Shown: positions 8,887 to 17,120 of the stretch, piece after piece
Layout: every line of letters begins with the position of its first letter
Numbering within the stretch: the first letter of the stretch is position 1
From: Bacteroidota bacterium
Lineage (GTDB): Bacteria; Bacteroidota; Bacteroidia; AKYH767-A; OLB10
NCBI GenBank assembly: GCA_016713925.1
Contig: JADJOH010000006.1
Span: 248,001-312,000 of the forward strand
DNA: 64,000 nucleotides
Direction: 5' to 3'
Notes under the pieces: model-generated
What the model saw: only the letters and a program-made list of their open reading frames with translations
Told to the model about the DNA's origin: nothing
Database searches by the model: none
Made by a program: the position numbers and the translations under genes

Positions 8887-11078
8887 ATGGTGGAGGTACT
8901 TCTCCGCAATATAAATATGGTTTCGAACTTGTTTCTGTTTGGTCATCGCATCTTGATCCTTCTGATAGTGTGAAATGGGATATTTCTCCTGCAACCATGG
9001 GCAACAGAAATAACCTGCCAACTAACGTGGCCGACTATCCGAATTTCTATAACCTGATTGACGGAGGAACCAGCAATACCGGTTATAGTCAAAATCCGGT
9101 GACCGGTCAACCCTATACTCCTAATCTGGTGCCCAGAGGAGATTATGCCCGTGTGCTTGCTGAGTTTTGGGCAGATGGACCTGATTCCGAAACACCTCCC
9201 GGTCATTGGTTCACCCTCTTTAATTATGTTACTGATCATCCTCTACAAACCAGAAAATTCAAAGGAGCAGGTAACCCGCTTGATGCATTGGAATGGGACG
9301 TAAAAGGCTATTTTGCTTTAGGAGGTGCAATGCACGATGTGGCGATATCCGTGTGGGGCATTAAAGGATGGTATGATTATTTGCGTCCAATTTCAGCCAT
9401 ACGTGCCATGGCCGACCTTGGTCAGTGTAGCGACTCCACCACGCTCTCCTATCATCCCGCCGGAATAACACTCATCCCCGGATATATTGAACTGGTTCTT
9501 CCCGGAGATTTACTGGCCGATGGAGGTGCCAATGTAGGGAAGATAAAATTATATGCATGGCGAGGGCATTCTGTCATTGACAATGTGGATGTGGATGAAG
9601 CCGGAGTGGGCTGGATTCTGGCTGAAGATTGGATGCCTTATCAGCGACCTTCATTTGTTACTCCTCCATTTGCAGGATATATATCCGGCCATTCCACTTA
9701 TTCCAGAGCGGCCGCTGAAATACTTACAAAGATGACGGGTAGTAAATATTTTCCGGGTGGTTTGGGAGTATTTACTGCCGTTAAAGATCAGTTTTTGGTA
9801 TTTGAAGATGGACCCAGTCAGGATATTCAATTGCAATGGGCCACTTATCAGGATGCCGCTGATGAATCATCACTCTCCCGAATTTGGGGCGGCATACATC
9901 CTCCCTGCGATGATATTCCGGGGAGATTGATTGCAACCACTATTGCCGATGATGTGTTTTCAAAAGCTGAATTGCACTATAACTGCTGTCAGCTTTTGTT
10001 ACCTGCAAAACCGGGTGGAATAACTGTTGCAGGTGGTGTAGCTAAAGTTTGTCCGGGAGAGTCCAGAACATACAGTATTGCTGCGGTTCAGGGTGCTACT
10101 GCCTATGAATGGATTGTTCCTGCAGGTGCTGTTATCAATAGCGGACAAGGAACAGTTTCTGTCAACGTTTCTTACAACCCCGGATTTACAGTTAACGATT
10201 CTCTAAAGGTCAGAGCCATGAACACTTGCGGTGGTGGAGAGTACCGGTCATTGTTGGTCAGAAGAAATATCCCCTCTGTCCCCGGAACGATTTCAGGTCT
10301 GAATTCAGGTCTTTGCAATGTAACAGCAATTCCTTATTCAGTATCACCGGTGAACGGGATGCTATATAACTGGAGTTTTAATGCACCCGGTGCAACGATA
10401 CTTTCAGGACAGGGGAACCCGTCTGTTCAGGCCAACTTCAGTGCTGCTTTCAGTACTGCTATGTTGAGCGTAACTGCTCAAAATGGTTGTGGTATTAGTG
10501 CGGCACGTACGCTGGCAGTGAAAGCTATCCCTGCGAAAACATCAGTTGTTTCCGGAGCTGCTTCGGTATGTGCAAATCAACAGGCAGTGCCTTATTCAAT
10601 AACACCAAATAATCCGGTTACATCTTATCTTTGGAAAGTGCCTTCAGGTGCGAGAATTTTCGATGGAACAGTCTTATCCACCACCACGTCGCTCACCACC
10701 ACTTCACCTTCCGTTACCGTTAATTTTAAAACGACAGCCGGAAATATTTCTGTGTATGCAGTGAATACCTGTGGACAAAGTGAAGTAAGAAGGAAAGTGG
10801 TTTCGATGCCCTGCCGTGAAGGAGACGTGGAGGATAGCTTTAATGTATCTGCTTTCCCTAATCCTTCTGCAGGCGATTTTATTTTTAGCATAGAGGGACG
10901 CGGAACAAAAAAAGTACATCTTCAACTGTATGATATCCTCGGACAATTGATTTTTTCAAAAATTATAACGGATAACAGCTACTTGCTTCAGGAACACTCA
11001 TTACCTGCCGGAATCTATACCGCTGTGTTTACCACAAACGATGATCAGCGTTCACTCCGGATTATAAAGCAGGAGTAG
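8874..11078 (+). CDS. Haloperoxidase-like domain, PKD-like domains and T9SS sorting domain (C-terminal part)
   Basis: This is the continuation of the gene starting at 6688 after a one-base frameshift. The ATG at 8874 is probably not a true start. The first 350 residues carry the PAP2/vanadium-haloperoxidase motifs in order: K-x6-RP (KGWYDYLRP), SGHS (YISGHSTYS) and SR-x5-H-x3-D (SRIWGGIHPPCDD). These bind vanadate or phosphate, so acid phosphatase activity is also possible. About three Ig/PKD-like domains follow, rich in cysteine and 'V-PAGA' strands. The final 80 residues (FPNPSAGDFIF, then YDILGQLI and LPAGIYTAVF) form a type A T9SS sorting domain. A strong terminator follows at 11101. Confidence 0.85.
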   Translation: MLQMNGGGTSPQYKYGFELVSVWSSHLDPSDSVKWDISPATMGNRNNLPTNVADYPNFYNLIDGGTSNTGYSQNPVTGQPYTPNLVPRGDYARVLAEFWADGPDSETPPGHWFTLFNYVTDHPLQTRKFKGAGNPLDALEWDVKGYFALGGAMHDVAISVWGIKGWYDYLRPISAIRAMADLGQCSDSTTLSYHPAGITLIPGYIELVLPGDLLADGGANVGKIKLYAWRGHSVIDNVDVDEAGVGWILAEDWMPYQRPSFVTPPFAGYISGHSTYSRAAAEILTKMTGSKYFPGGLGVFTAVKDQFLVFEDGPSQDIQLQWATYQDAADESSLSRIWGGIHPPCDDIPGRLIATTIADDVFSKAELHYNCCQLLLPAKPGGITVAGGVAKVCPGESRTYSIAAVQGATAYEWIVPAGAVINSGQGTVSVNVSYNPGFTVNDSLKVRAMNTCGGGEYRSLLVRRNIPSVPGTISGLNSGLCNVTAIPYSVSPVNGMLYNWSFNAPGATILSGQGNPSVQANFSAAFSTAMLSVTAQNGCGISAARTLAVKAIPAKTSVVSGAASVCANQQAVPYSITPNNPVTSYLWKVPSGARIFDGTVLSTTTSLTTTSPSVTVNFKTTAGNISVYAVNTCGQSEVRRKVVSMPCREGDVEDSFNVSAFPNPSAGDFIFSIEGRGTKKVHLQLYDILGQLIFSKIITDNSYLLQEHSLPAGIYTAVFTTNDDQRSLRIIKQE

Positions 11079-11100
11079 AGAAAGTGCATCCCTTAAATTT

Positions 11101-11135
11101 CCCCGGTAAGAATTTAGCTTGCCGGGGATTTTTTA
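11101..11135 (+). terminator. Rho-independent terminator after the haloperoxidase-like gene
   Basis: CCCCGGTAAG (11101-11110) pairs with CTTGCCGGGG (11118-11127, one G-T wobble) around a 7-base loop. ATTTTTTATT follows. Confidence 0.85.
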
Positions 11136-11196
11136 TTCCATTGTTTCAAGTGGTTTTTAAAGTATAGACCGGTAAAAGAATTAATTACGGTAATAC

Positions 11197-12252
11197 TTAA
11201 AATTCACGATAAGGATTTAAGGTTTGTTCAGGTTCTTCGCCTTTTATTAAGAACTCCCGAAGCTGCAGGGCCATCCACGGACCCATTATGACCCCTTTTG
11301 AACCAAGTCCATTAAAAATATAGATTTTATTATTTTCCTTATGTTTTCCAATAATTGGCCGCCGGTCTTTTGTTGAGGGACGAATGGAAGCAAATTGAGA
11401 AGAGATCGTATACGGGACATCTATCATCTTACCCAATGCGGCTATGATCTTGTTTCGTCCTTCTTCCGTACTTTCTTCATCGATGCGATTGAAATCGTAG
11501 GTGGCACCCGTTAGATATTCTAATCCGCCGAGCGGTATTATTTTCATTGCACCGTGAATGACCATATCTTTCGGTAAACCATGGGTATTGATTTGAAGAA
11601 TCTCTCCTTTACAAGGGTTAAACGGAAGATCTGAAAATAAGGGATGACGAATAGCATCCACACCGCTACAGTCAATGATCGCACCCGCAGTATATTCCTT
11701 CCATTGAATTTTATCCTCATGAAAATGGACCTGATCATATTCCAGCAAACCTTCTTCAAAACTTCCCGATTTCATCAGGTACCTGCGTAAAGCATCTGTA
11801 AATCGGCGCGTATCCACCCAGCCACCATTCACTACCCAGCGTCCACCGTGAGAAGCCAAAACTCCCTTGGGAAGTTGCCCCGGACCACATTCTTCTTTCA
11901 CATAATCTGACATGCCTTCATCAGCACTTCTTCCGGCCCAGTCGTTGCGATGACCGGCATCGTTGAAAAGTTCCAGTACCGGATAATCTTCAAAAAAACG
12001 TTCTCCCAGTTTATCTTCAATCTCTAAATACGTTTTACGCGCAAAGGGAATAAACAAATCGGCATTCCATGATTTAACAATTCTTCTTCCGGTAACAGGA
12101 TGGATCAATCCCGCCGCAATTTTCGAACAGGTATTTTTCCGTACAGGATCTACTACCAGCACCTTTTTTCCGGACTGCAATAAAAACCATGCAAGCAAAC
12201 TCCCCGCAATTCCCTGGCCTCTGATGATGTAATCGAATGTGTTTGTTGACAA
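11197..12252 (-). CDS. FAD-dependent oxidoreductase (DAO family)
   Basis: This 351-residue protein starts with a dinucleotide-binding fold: strand DYIIRGQGIAGS carries G12-x-G14-x-x-G17, and an acidic residue ends the second strand (VLVVDP). Its order matches the D-amino-acid oxidase/glycine oxidase superfamily, including a late motif RPSTKDRRPIIG and a FAD-contacting C-terminal IFNGLGSKGVIMGPWMA. Such enzymes oxidise amines or tRNA-bound glycine adducts (the MnmC C-terminal domain is a relative), but the substrate is not determinable. It has no signal peptide and is probably cytoplasmic. It lies alone on the minus strand. The heptad array at 12279-12348 is just upstream of its start. Confidence 0.85.
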   Translation of the reverse strand: MSTNTFDYIIRGQGIAGSLLAWFLLQSGKKVLVVDPVRKNTCSKIAAGLIHPVTGRRIVKSWNADLFIPFARKTYLEIEDKLGERFFEDYPVLELFNDAGHRNDWAGRSADEGMSDYVKEECGPGQLPKGVLASHGGRWVVNGGWVDTRRFTDALRRYLMKSGSFEEGLLEYDQVHFHEDKIQWKEYTAGAIIDCSGVDAIRHPLFSDLPFNPCKGEILQINTHGLPKDMVIHGAMKIIPLGGLEYLTGATYDFNRIDEESTEEGRNKIIAALGKMIDVPYTISSQFASIRPSTKDRRPIIGKHKENNKIYIFNGLGSKGVIMGPWMALQLREFLIKGEEPEQTLNPYREF

Positions 12253-12278
12253 GGAGTAGTGATTATATTAGAATATTG

Positions 12279-12348
12279 CTTTTTGCTACCGGCCACCGGC
12301 TACCGGCTACCGGCTACCGGCCACCGGCTACTAGCTTTTGGCTGCTGG
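12279..12348 (+). repeat. Heptanucleotide tandem array, CTACCGG (array 2)
   Basis: Ten consecutive 7-bp units: CTTTTTG, then CTACCGG/CCACCGG copies, ending in degenerate CTACTAG, CTTTTGG and CTGCTGG. It uses the same unit and even the same CTTTTTG variant as array 1 at 1122-1233. It begins 27 bases from the start codon of the FAD oxidoreductase gene, so it overlaps that gene's 5' region. Confidence 0.85.
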
Positions 12349-12431
12349 CTTAACTTCATTGCTTCAAGATTCTAAATGAAAGAAAGGACTGATTAAATCA
12401 TTTATAGCCTAAGGGTGTAAGGCGAGTGAAA

Positions 12432-12471
12432 ACCATGAAGCAGAATCGCGAAAAGCGATACGCTTCATGGT
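12432..12471. repeat. Nested hairpin beside the TTAAACC array
   Basis: ACCATGAAGC (12432-12441) pairs with GCTTCATGGT (12462-12471). An inner stem, ATCGC-GAAAA-GCGAT, sits inside it. There is no T-run. It directly abuts the heptad array at 12472. Confidence 0.6.
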
Positions 12472-12579
12472 AAACCTTAAACCTTAAACCTTAAACCTTA
12501 AACCTTAAACCTTAAACCTTAAACCTTAAACCTTAAACCTTGAACTTTAAACCTTAAACCTTAAACCTTAAACCTTAAA
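12472..12579 (+). repeat. TTAAACC heptanucleotide array (about 15 units)
   Basis: About fifteen copies of the 7-bp unit AAACCTT (= TTAAACC), with one degenerate stretch (TTGAACTTT near 12540). The last unit (12570-12579, AAACCTTAAA) is the exact inverted complement of 12585-12594, which holds the last two sense codons plus the stop codon of the adjacent minus-strand gene. The two can form a 10-bp hairpin with a 5-base loop. It resembles telomeric repeats only superficially. Confidence 0.9.
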
Positions 12580-12585
12580 CTTCGT

Positions 12586-13344
12586 TTAAGGTTTCTCGCC
12601 TTTGTAGGAGACAATCGCTATCTTATCACCCATCGGACTCATGGCTATGCGATAGAAATTGCCGATGGTTTCGCTGAAGTCACCGATGGATTCCCATTTA
12701 GCGCCTTCTGATTTTGTATCGAACATGTAGAGTACACCTTTATCTCCGCAGTAGATTTTTTCATCGGGTCCCCAGCAAAAATCTTCTACTCCATCCGGCA
12801 ATTCACAAACAGGCATACGTTCTTCTGTAGCCATCTCAAATTTCATGACGGTATTCTTTTTATCAGAACCCTTTTGAACATAACTCAGATTACTGCTACC
12901 GGGAATTCGCGCTAAACATCTGCCGAAACCTCCCTGCATTAAAATAATGGCTTGTTGTGGAATCATATCGAATTGCTGTAGCATGCCGCCAGCACCATCG
13001 AGCATGTACGCACCAATGGTGGTGTCGTTCATCCAGCAATAATAGGCGACGGAATCTTCATTGGGAGTGAGCAGGTCAAAGGAGGAACCATCCAGACTCA
13101 TCTCATATAATTTTTGTGATTTCTCCATTTCCACTCTGATTACGGAGAGCTTTCCCTTAGCATAAGGAATAGGCTGTGGCTGATACTCGCTTTCAGGAGT
13201 ATTGGATACCTGTCGGATTATTTTTTTTCGGACATGAAATTCATAAATATCACTCTGCAAAGTATCGGGCATACTGGCATAGTACAGGAACTGTCCATCT
13301 TTGGAAAAACAGGGCTGATTGTCGTAATGCTCATTCTGGGTCAT
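12586..13344 (-). CDS. PD40/TolB-like beta-propeller protein, main part (frameshifted)
   Basis: This 252-residue segment is built from WD40-like PD40 blades: YDNQPCFSKDGQFLYYAS, the SEYQPQPIPYAKGKL region, and a final blade YRIAMSPMGDKIAIVSYKG. Such secreted propellers resemble TolB and bind peptides or polysaccharides, but the role here is unknown. The ATG at 13344 is not a natural start. A signal peptide and first blade strand (13345-13478) lie directly upstream in another frame, and one missing base between 13345 and 13372 would join them into a 297-residue exported protein. The stop codon lies within an inverted copy of the TTAAACC repeat. It probably belongs to the uvrB - membrane protein transcript. 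Confidence 0.75.
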   Translation of the reverse strand: MTQNEHYDNQPCFSKDGQFLYYASMPDTLQSDIYEFHVRKKIIRQVSNTPESEYQPQPIPYAKGKLSVIRVEMEKSQKLYEMSLDGSSFDLLTPNEDSVAYYCWMNDTTIGAYMLDGAGGMLQQFDMIPQQAIILMQGGFGRCLARIPGSSNLSYVQKGSDKKNTVMKFEMATEERMPVCELPDGVEDFCWGPDEKIYCGDKGVLYMFDTKSEGAKWESIGDFSETIGNFYRIAMSPMGDKIAIVSYKGEKP

Positions 13345-13478
13345 CCTGTAGGAGTGGTGGCGAGGGTCTTATTATTTTTTTGTGTGATATCCAGTAACCA
13401 GATTTCAGACGAATGTGTTTGACCGGCAACCATCCCGGTAATGAACATGAGTGTAGCTATTAGCTGTATTTTTTTCAT
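13345..13478 (-). pseudogene. 5' segment of the PD40 protein: signal peptide in another frame
   Basis: From ATG 13478 the minus strand reads MKKIQLIATLMFITGMVAGQ, a good signal peptide. It continues with HSSEIWLLDITQKNNK and ends at a TGA overlapping the ATG at 13344. Secreted PD40 proteins typically begin with such a 'S-[ED]-I-W/Y-L-x-D' strand. This, and the distance (134 bases, one short of a multiple of three), argue it is the true start of the next feature. Confidence 0.65.
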
Positions 13479-13548
13479 ATGCGTTTTAGACTTCAGTTAC
13501 AATATTAGTGATTTCGAATTGTAATGTCAAATGGATAGTTATTGTTCT

Positions 13549-14205
13549 TTAGGGCGATTTTCGGGTGATTTGTTTACTCTTAAAACCTGGCCTTATTCCA
13601 ATCCTGGTCTTTTGACTGTTGATATATTGACCTTCAATGATCAATGTATCATCATTCAAGGTTACAAGTGCCGCTGAAGCAAGGGTGTTCCCGAAATCAA
13701 GATCTCTGTCCAGTGTTTTATTGTAGATACCAAACTTCTGAATGACCTTGTACCTGACCGGCAAATCTATAGTTTTGATCATACTTTGCTGCTCCACCAA
13801 ATAATAATTTTCCTTGAGATTGAACTGTTGTTCTTTTCTGTAGATTCCATAATTCCCACTGATGGAATAAAATAATAAAGAAGGAGACCAAAAAAATAAA
13901 CCGATGGTTAAAAGGTAAGCTCCCAGATATAATTTGACAGGCAGGGAAAGATATTGGTTTTTCAAGGCCCAAACGGAAAGTGACAATCCACTGCAAACAG
14001 CGAACAGCATGAGATATTCACTGATGGGTTGCCCGGGGAAAGTGAATGCAAATATCACCGTAAAAATGGCAAGTACAAGATGTAATGCCAGAGGCATGCG
14101 AATGGATTCGTCACGGAATTTGCGGGAAGTGATCGCCAGTAATAAAGAAAGTACAATGGAAATGATATACAGGCAAATCGTAAGTATCAGTTGAATGGCT
14201 CCCAT
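13549..14205 (-). CDS. Multi-pass membrane protein, unknown function
   Basis: This 218-residue protein has about four hydrophobic helices in its first 115 residues (near residues 4-25, 42-58, 63-80 and 92-112). A soluble C-terminal half of about 100 residues, beta-rich by appearance (LKENYYLVEQQ, ALVTLNDDTLIIEGQY), follows. I do not recognise a family. Its start overlaps the end of uvrB by 19 bases, so it is translated from the uvrB message. The overlap says nothing about a repair role, because the protein lacks any nucleic-acid motif. Confidence 0.75.
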   Translation of the reverse strand: MGAIQLILTICLYIISIVLSLLLAITSRKFRDESIRMPLALHLVLAIFTVIFAFTFPGQPISEYLMLFAVCSGLSLSVWALKNQYLSLPVKLYLGAYLLTIGLFFWSPSLLFYSISGNYGIYRKEQQFNLKENYYLVEQQSMIKTIDLPVRYKVIQKFGIYNKTLDRDLDFGNTLASAALVTLNDDTLIIEGQYINSQKTRIGIRPGFKSKQITRKSP

Positions 14206-16229
14206 CTATTTCCCGAATTTTTCTTTAAAAAGGCTTCCAGTCCAAAGAGCTCATCGCGGAATTTCGCTGCATCGATGAAGTCCAGCTCACGCGCCGATTT
14301 TTCCATGTTCTTTCTGGCGGTTTGTATGGCTTTGTCCAATTGTTCCTTCGTCATGTATTGGATGACCGGATCCGCTGCCACATTGGCTTCATTCTTTTCG
14401 ATATAGGCATTGGAAAGATTGCTTTTGTTGTTTTCAAGATGAGTGTGAATCCCTGACTTCGGCTTGTTAAGAGCAGTGGGGACAAGTCCATTCGCTTCGT
14501 TGTAGGCCATTTGCTTCGACCTTCTGCGATCTGTTTCTTCTATTGTTTTCTGCATGCTTTCTGTAATCTTATCTGCATACATAATTACTTTTCCGTTGAG
14601 ATTTCTTGCTGCTCGTCCTGCTGTTTGTGTGAGCGAACGATTGGAGCGTAGAAAGCCTTCCTTATCTGCATCCAGGATGGCTACCAACGATACTTCCGGT
14701 AAATCAAGTCCCTCTCTCAAAAGATTGATACCAATCAACACATCAAATACACCGAGTCGAAGATCTCTCAATATCTCCACCCGCTCGAGTGTTTCCACTT
14801 CCGAATGAATATAGCGGCAACGGATATTCAATTTCGTCATGTACTTCGCCAGCTCTTCCGCCATCCGCTTGGTCAGTGTGGTGACGAGCACTCTTTCTTC
14901 CCGTTTGATTACCTTTTCAATTTCCTCGAGCAAATCATCCACCTGATTGCCAACAGGGCGCACTTCGATAGGAGGGTCGAGGAGTCCCGTTGGACGAATG
15001 ACTTGTTCTACAATAACACCTTCGCTTTTTTGCAACTCATATTCTGAAGGAGTAGCACTCACATAAATTATTTGCTGAATGATCGACTCAAACTCTTCAA
15101 ATTTTAAAGGACGATTATCAATCGCTGCGGGTAATCGAAAACCGTAATCCACGAGGTTCACTTTTCGTGACCGGTCTCCACCATACATCGCTCTGATCTG
15201 CGGTACGGTCACGTGACTCTCATCCACCACCATCAGAAAATCTTCAGGAAAATAATCCAGCAAACAGAACGGACGCTGACCAGTAGGACGACCATCAAAA
15301 TAGCGGGAATAATTTTCTATCCCTGAGCAATAGCCCAACTCGCGGATCATCTCCAAATCAAAGGTCACACGATCTTCAATCCGTTTTGCTTCCAGCGCCC
15401 GGCCATTTTCCTTGAAATAATCCACCTGCTTCACCATGTCCTCCTGAATATCATAAATGGCTTGCTGCTGACGGGAGGGAGAGGTCACGAAGATATTAGC
15501 AGGGAATATGGCGAGATGTTCATGTTTCTCATATTTCTTTCCTGTAGAGGGTTCGATGGTAGCAATTTCTTCCATCTCATCTCCAAAAAAACTCAGACGG
15601 TAGGCGAGATCCATATAAGCCGGAAAAACATCTACCGTATCGCCTTGAACTCTGAAGGTACCTCTCTTAAATTCAGCACCGGCTCTGGAGTATAAACTGG
15701 ACACCAACCGATGCAAGAGCGCATTCCTGCTGATCTTCATCCCCGACTGAATACGGATAATATTCTCTGCAAAATCAGCAGGATTTCCCATACCGTAAAT
15801 GCAGGAAACGGAGGAGACCACGATGATATCTCTTCTGCCGGAGAGAAGCGAAGTGGTTGTACTTAGCCGGAGCTTTTCGATTTCCTCATTGATGGATAAA
15901 TCTTTTTCTATATAGGTATTCGAGCTCGGGAGATAAGCTTCCGGTTGATAATAATCGTAGTAGGAAACAAAGTATTCGACCGCATTTTTAGGGAAAAACT
16001 GCTTGAATTCACCGTAAAGTTGAGCGGCGAGGGTTTTGTTATGGCTCAGGATAAGAGTAGGGCGATTCACATTTTGAATCACATTTGCAATCGTAAATGT
16101 TTTACCTGAACCGGTCACGCCCAACAGGGTTTGGGCCACATCCCCGTTTATTAAACCATTGGTTAGCTGTATTATAGCATCCGGTTGATCACCGGTTGGT
16201 TTAAAATCAGAGGTAAGTTCAAAATCCAT
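14187..16229 (-). CDS. uvrB: Excinuclease ABC subunit B
   Basis: UvrB is the DNA-unwinding and damage-verification helicase of nucleotide excision repair; it receives DNA from UvrA and recruits UvrC. The protein opens with the typical MDFELTSDFKPTGDQPDAI, which sets the start at 16229, although the frame is open to an ATG at 16250. Walker A is GVTGSGKTFT, the beta-hairpin region is YYDYYQPEAYLP, the DExx box is DESH, and helicase motifs include GINLLREGLDLP and QTAGRAARN. A C-terminal UVR domain (KEQLDKAIQTARKNMEKSARELDF) is present. A TATCTTTG -7-like element ends six bases before the ATG, suggesting a leaderless message. Confidence 0.97.
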   Translation of the reverse strand: MDFELTSDFKPTGDQPDAIIQLTNGLINGDVAQTLLGVTGSGKTFTIANVIQNVNRPTLILSHNKTLAAQLYGEFKQFFPKNAVEYFVSYYDYYQPEAYLPSSNTYIEKDLSINEEIEKLRLSTTTSLLSGRRDIIVVSSVSCIYGMGNPADFAENIIRIQSGMKISRNALLHRLVSSLYSRAGAEFKRGTFRVQGDTVDVFPAYMDLAYRLSFFGDEMEEIATIEPSTGKKYEKHEHLAIFPANIFVTSPSRQQQAIYDIQEDMVKQVDYFKENGRALEAKRIEDRVTFDLEMIRELGYCSGIENYSRYFDGRPTGQRPFCLLDYFPEDFLMVVDESHVTVPQIRAMYGGDRSRKVNLVDYGFRLPAAIDNRPLKFEEFESIIQQIIYVSATPSEYELQKSEGVIVEQVIRPTGLLDPPIEVRPVGNQVDDLLEEIEKVIKREERVLVTTLTKRMAEELAKYMTKLNIRCRYIHSEVETLERVEILRDLRLGVFDVLIGINLLREGLDLPEVSLVAILDADKEGFLRSNRSLTQTAGRAARNLNGKVIMYADKITESMQKTIEETDRRRSKQMAYNEANGLVPTALNKPKSGIHTHLENNKSNLSNAYIEKNEANVAADPVIQYMTKEQLDKAIQTARKNMEKSARELDFIDAAKFRDELFGLEAFLKKNSGNRWEPFN

Positions 16230-16234
16230 CGCGT

Positions 16235-16242
16235 CAAAGATA
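16235..16242 (-). promoter_or_regulatory. Possible -7 element TATCTTTG of uvrB
   Basis: On the minus strand TATCTTTG (consensus TAnnTTTG) ends at 16235, with five bases before the uvrB ATG (16229-16227). Transcription would start at or next to the ATG. No good -33 TTG is seen, so confidence is limited. Confidence 0.35.
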
Positions 16243-16357
16243 AGGTACACTATCCCATCTTGTTAAATTATTAAATGCTTGTTTCATAAGACCTTCATTC
16301 TTTTTCTGCGGAGGAATACTGCAATTTTGTATTTTCGCGCCTCCAATATTTATATAA

Positions 16358-17065
16358 ATGAACCTCAAAAAAAGCTTATTACCTGTTTTGGCAGCGGCCT
16401 TTATGGTGGCTTCCTGCAACGCACAAAACAAGAAAACCGACATTAAAATGAGCAGCACAATTGATTCAGTCAGCTACGGACTAGGTGTAGCAATCGGAAA
16501 CAACCTGAAAAACAGTGGATTTGATTCTGTGAAAGTAGACATCATGTCCCAGGCATTAAAGGAAGTTTTTGAAGGCAAGGCGACCATGAAACAAGAAGAT
16601 GCTGACAAAATCATTCAAGGCTACATGGCCGAAAAGGAAAAAATGAAAGGACAAGAGAACGTTGCGAAAGGAAAAGCATTCCTGGAAGAGAACAAGAAAA
16701 AGGCCGGCGTACAAACTACGGCTAGCGGCATGCAATACATTGTTATGAAAGAGGGTACCGGTGCTAAACCAGGCCTGAATGACAAGGTAACTACACATTA
16801 CCATGGAACATTAATTGACGGTACTGTTTTCGATAGTTCTGTTGAGCGTGGACAGCCTGCAAGCTTCCCTGTTAGTGGTGTTATTCCGGGATGGACAGAA
16901 GCGTTACAAATGATGCCTGTTGGTTCTAAATGGAAATTATTCCTGCCTTCTGAGTTAGCTTATGGCGAGCGTGGAGCAGGTGGTAAAATCGGACCAAACA
17001 GCGTATTGGTGTTCGAAGTAGAATTGCTTTCTATAGATGCTCCTGACGCACCTCAAGGTAAGTAA
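16358..17065 (+). CDS. FKBP-type peptidyl-prolyl isomerase lipoprotein
   Basis: This 235-residue protein is of the FkpA/FklB type. A lipoprotein signal ends in the lipobox MVASC at about residues 17-21. A helical N-terminal dimerisation domain follows (SVSYGLGVAIGNNLKNSGFD to about residue 110), with a linker helix rich in Lys/Glu. The FKBP domain starts at VQTTASGMQYIVMKEGTG, with the conserved DKVTTHYHGTLIDGTVFDSS and FVFEVELL-like end (SVLVFEVELLSI). It folds exported proteins in the periplasm. It is transcribed divergently from uvrB and ends with a terminator at 17086-17120. Confidence 0.93.
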   Translation: MNLKKSLLPVLAAAFMVASCNAQNKKTDIKMSSTIDSVSYGLGVAIGNNLKNSGFDSVKVDIMSQALKEVFEGKATMKQEDADKIIQGYMAEKEKMKGQENVAKGKAFLEENKKKAGVQTTASGMQYIVMKEGTGAKPGLNDKVTTHYHGTLIDGTVFDSSVERGQPASFPVSGVIPGWTEALQMMPVGSKWKLFLPSELAYGERGAGGKIGPNSVLVFEVELLSIDAPDAPQGK

Positions 17066-17085
17066 TCCGAATAGTAATAAAAATA

Positions 17086-17120
17086 AAATTAGCCGGCTCA
17101 TTAGGGTCGGCTAATTTTTT
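17086..17120 (+). terminator. Rho-independent terminator after the FKBP gene
   Basis: AAATTAGCCG (17086-17095) pairs with CGGCTAATTT (17108-17117) and is followed by TTTTT. It lies about 20 bases after the stop codon. Confidence 0.85.

Noticed and set aside
8860..8890. Programmed ribosomal frameshift in the haloperoxidase gene
   Set aside because: The C5 run does not give a classical X-XXY-YYZ slippery heptamer in the needed frame and no stable downstream pseudoknot is obvious; a missing base is simpler.
12472..12579. Telomere-like TTAAACC repeat as a chromosome end
   Set aside because: It is internal, flanked by intact genes on both sides, and linear-replicon features are absent.
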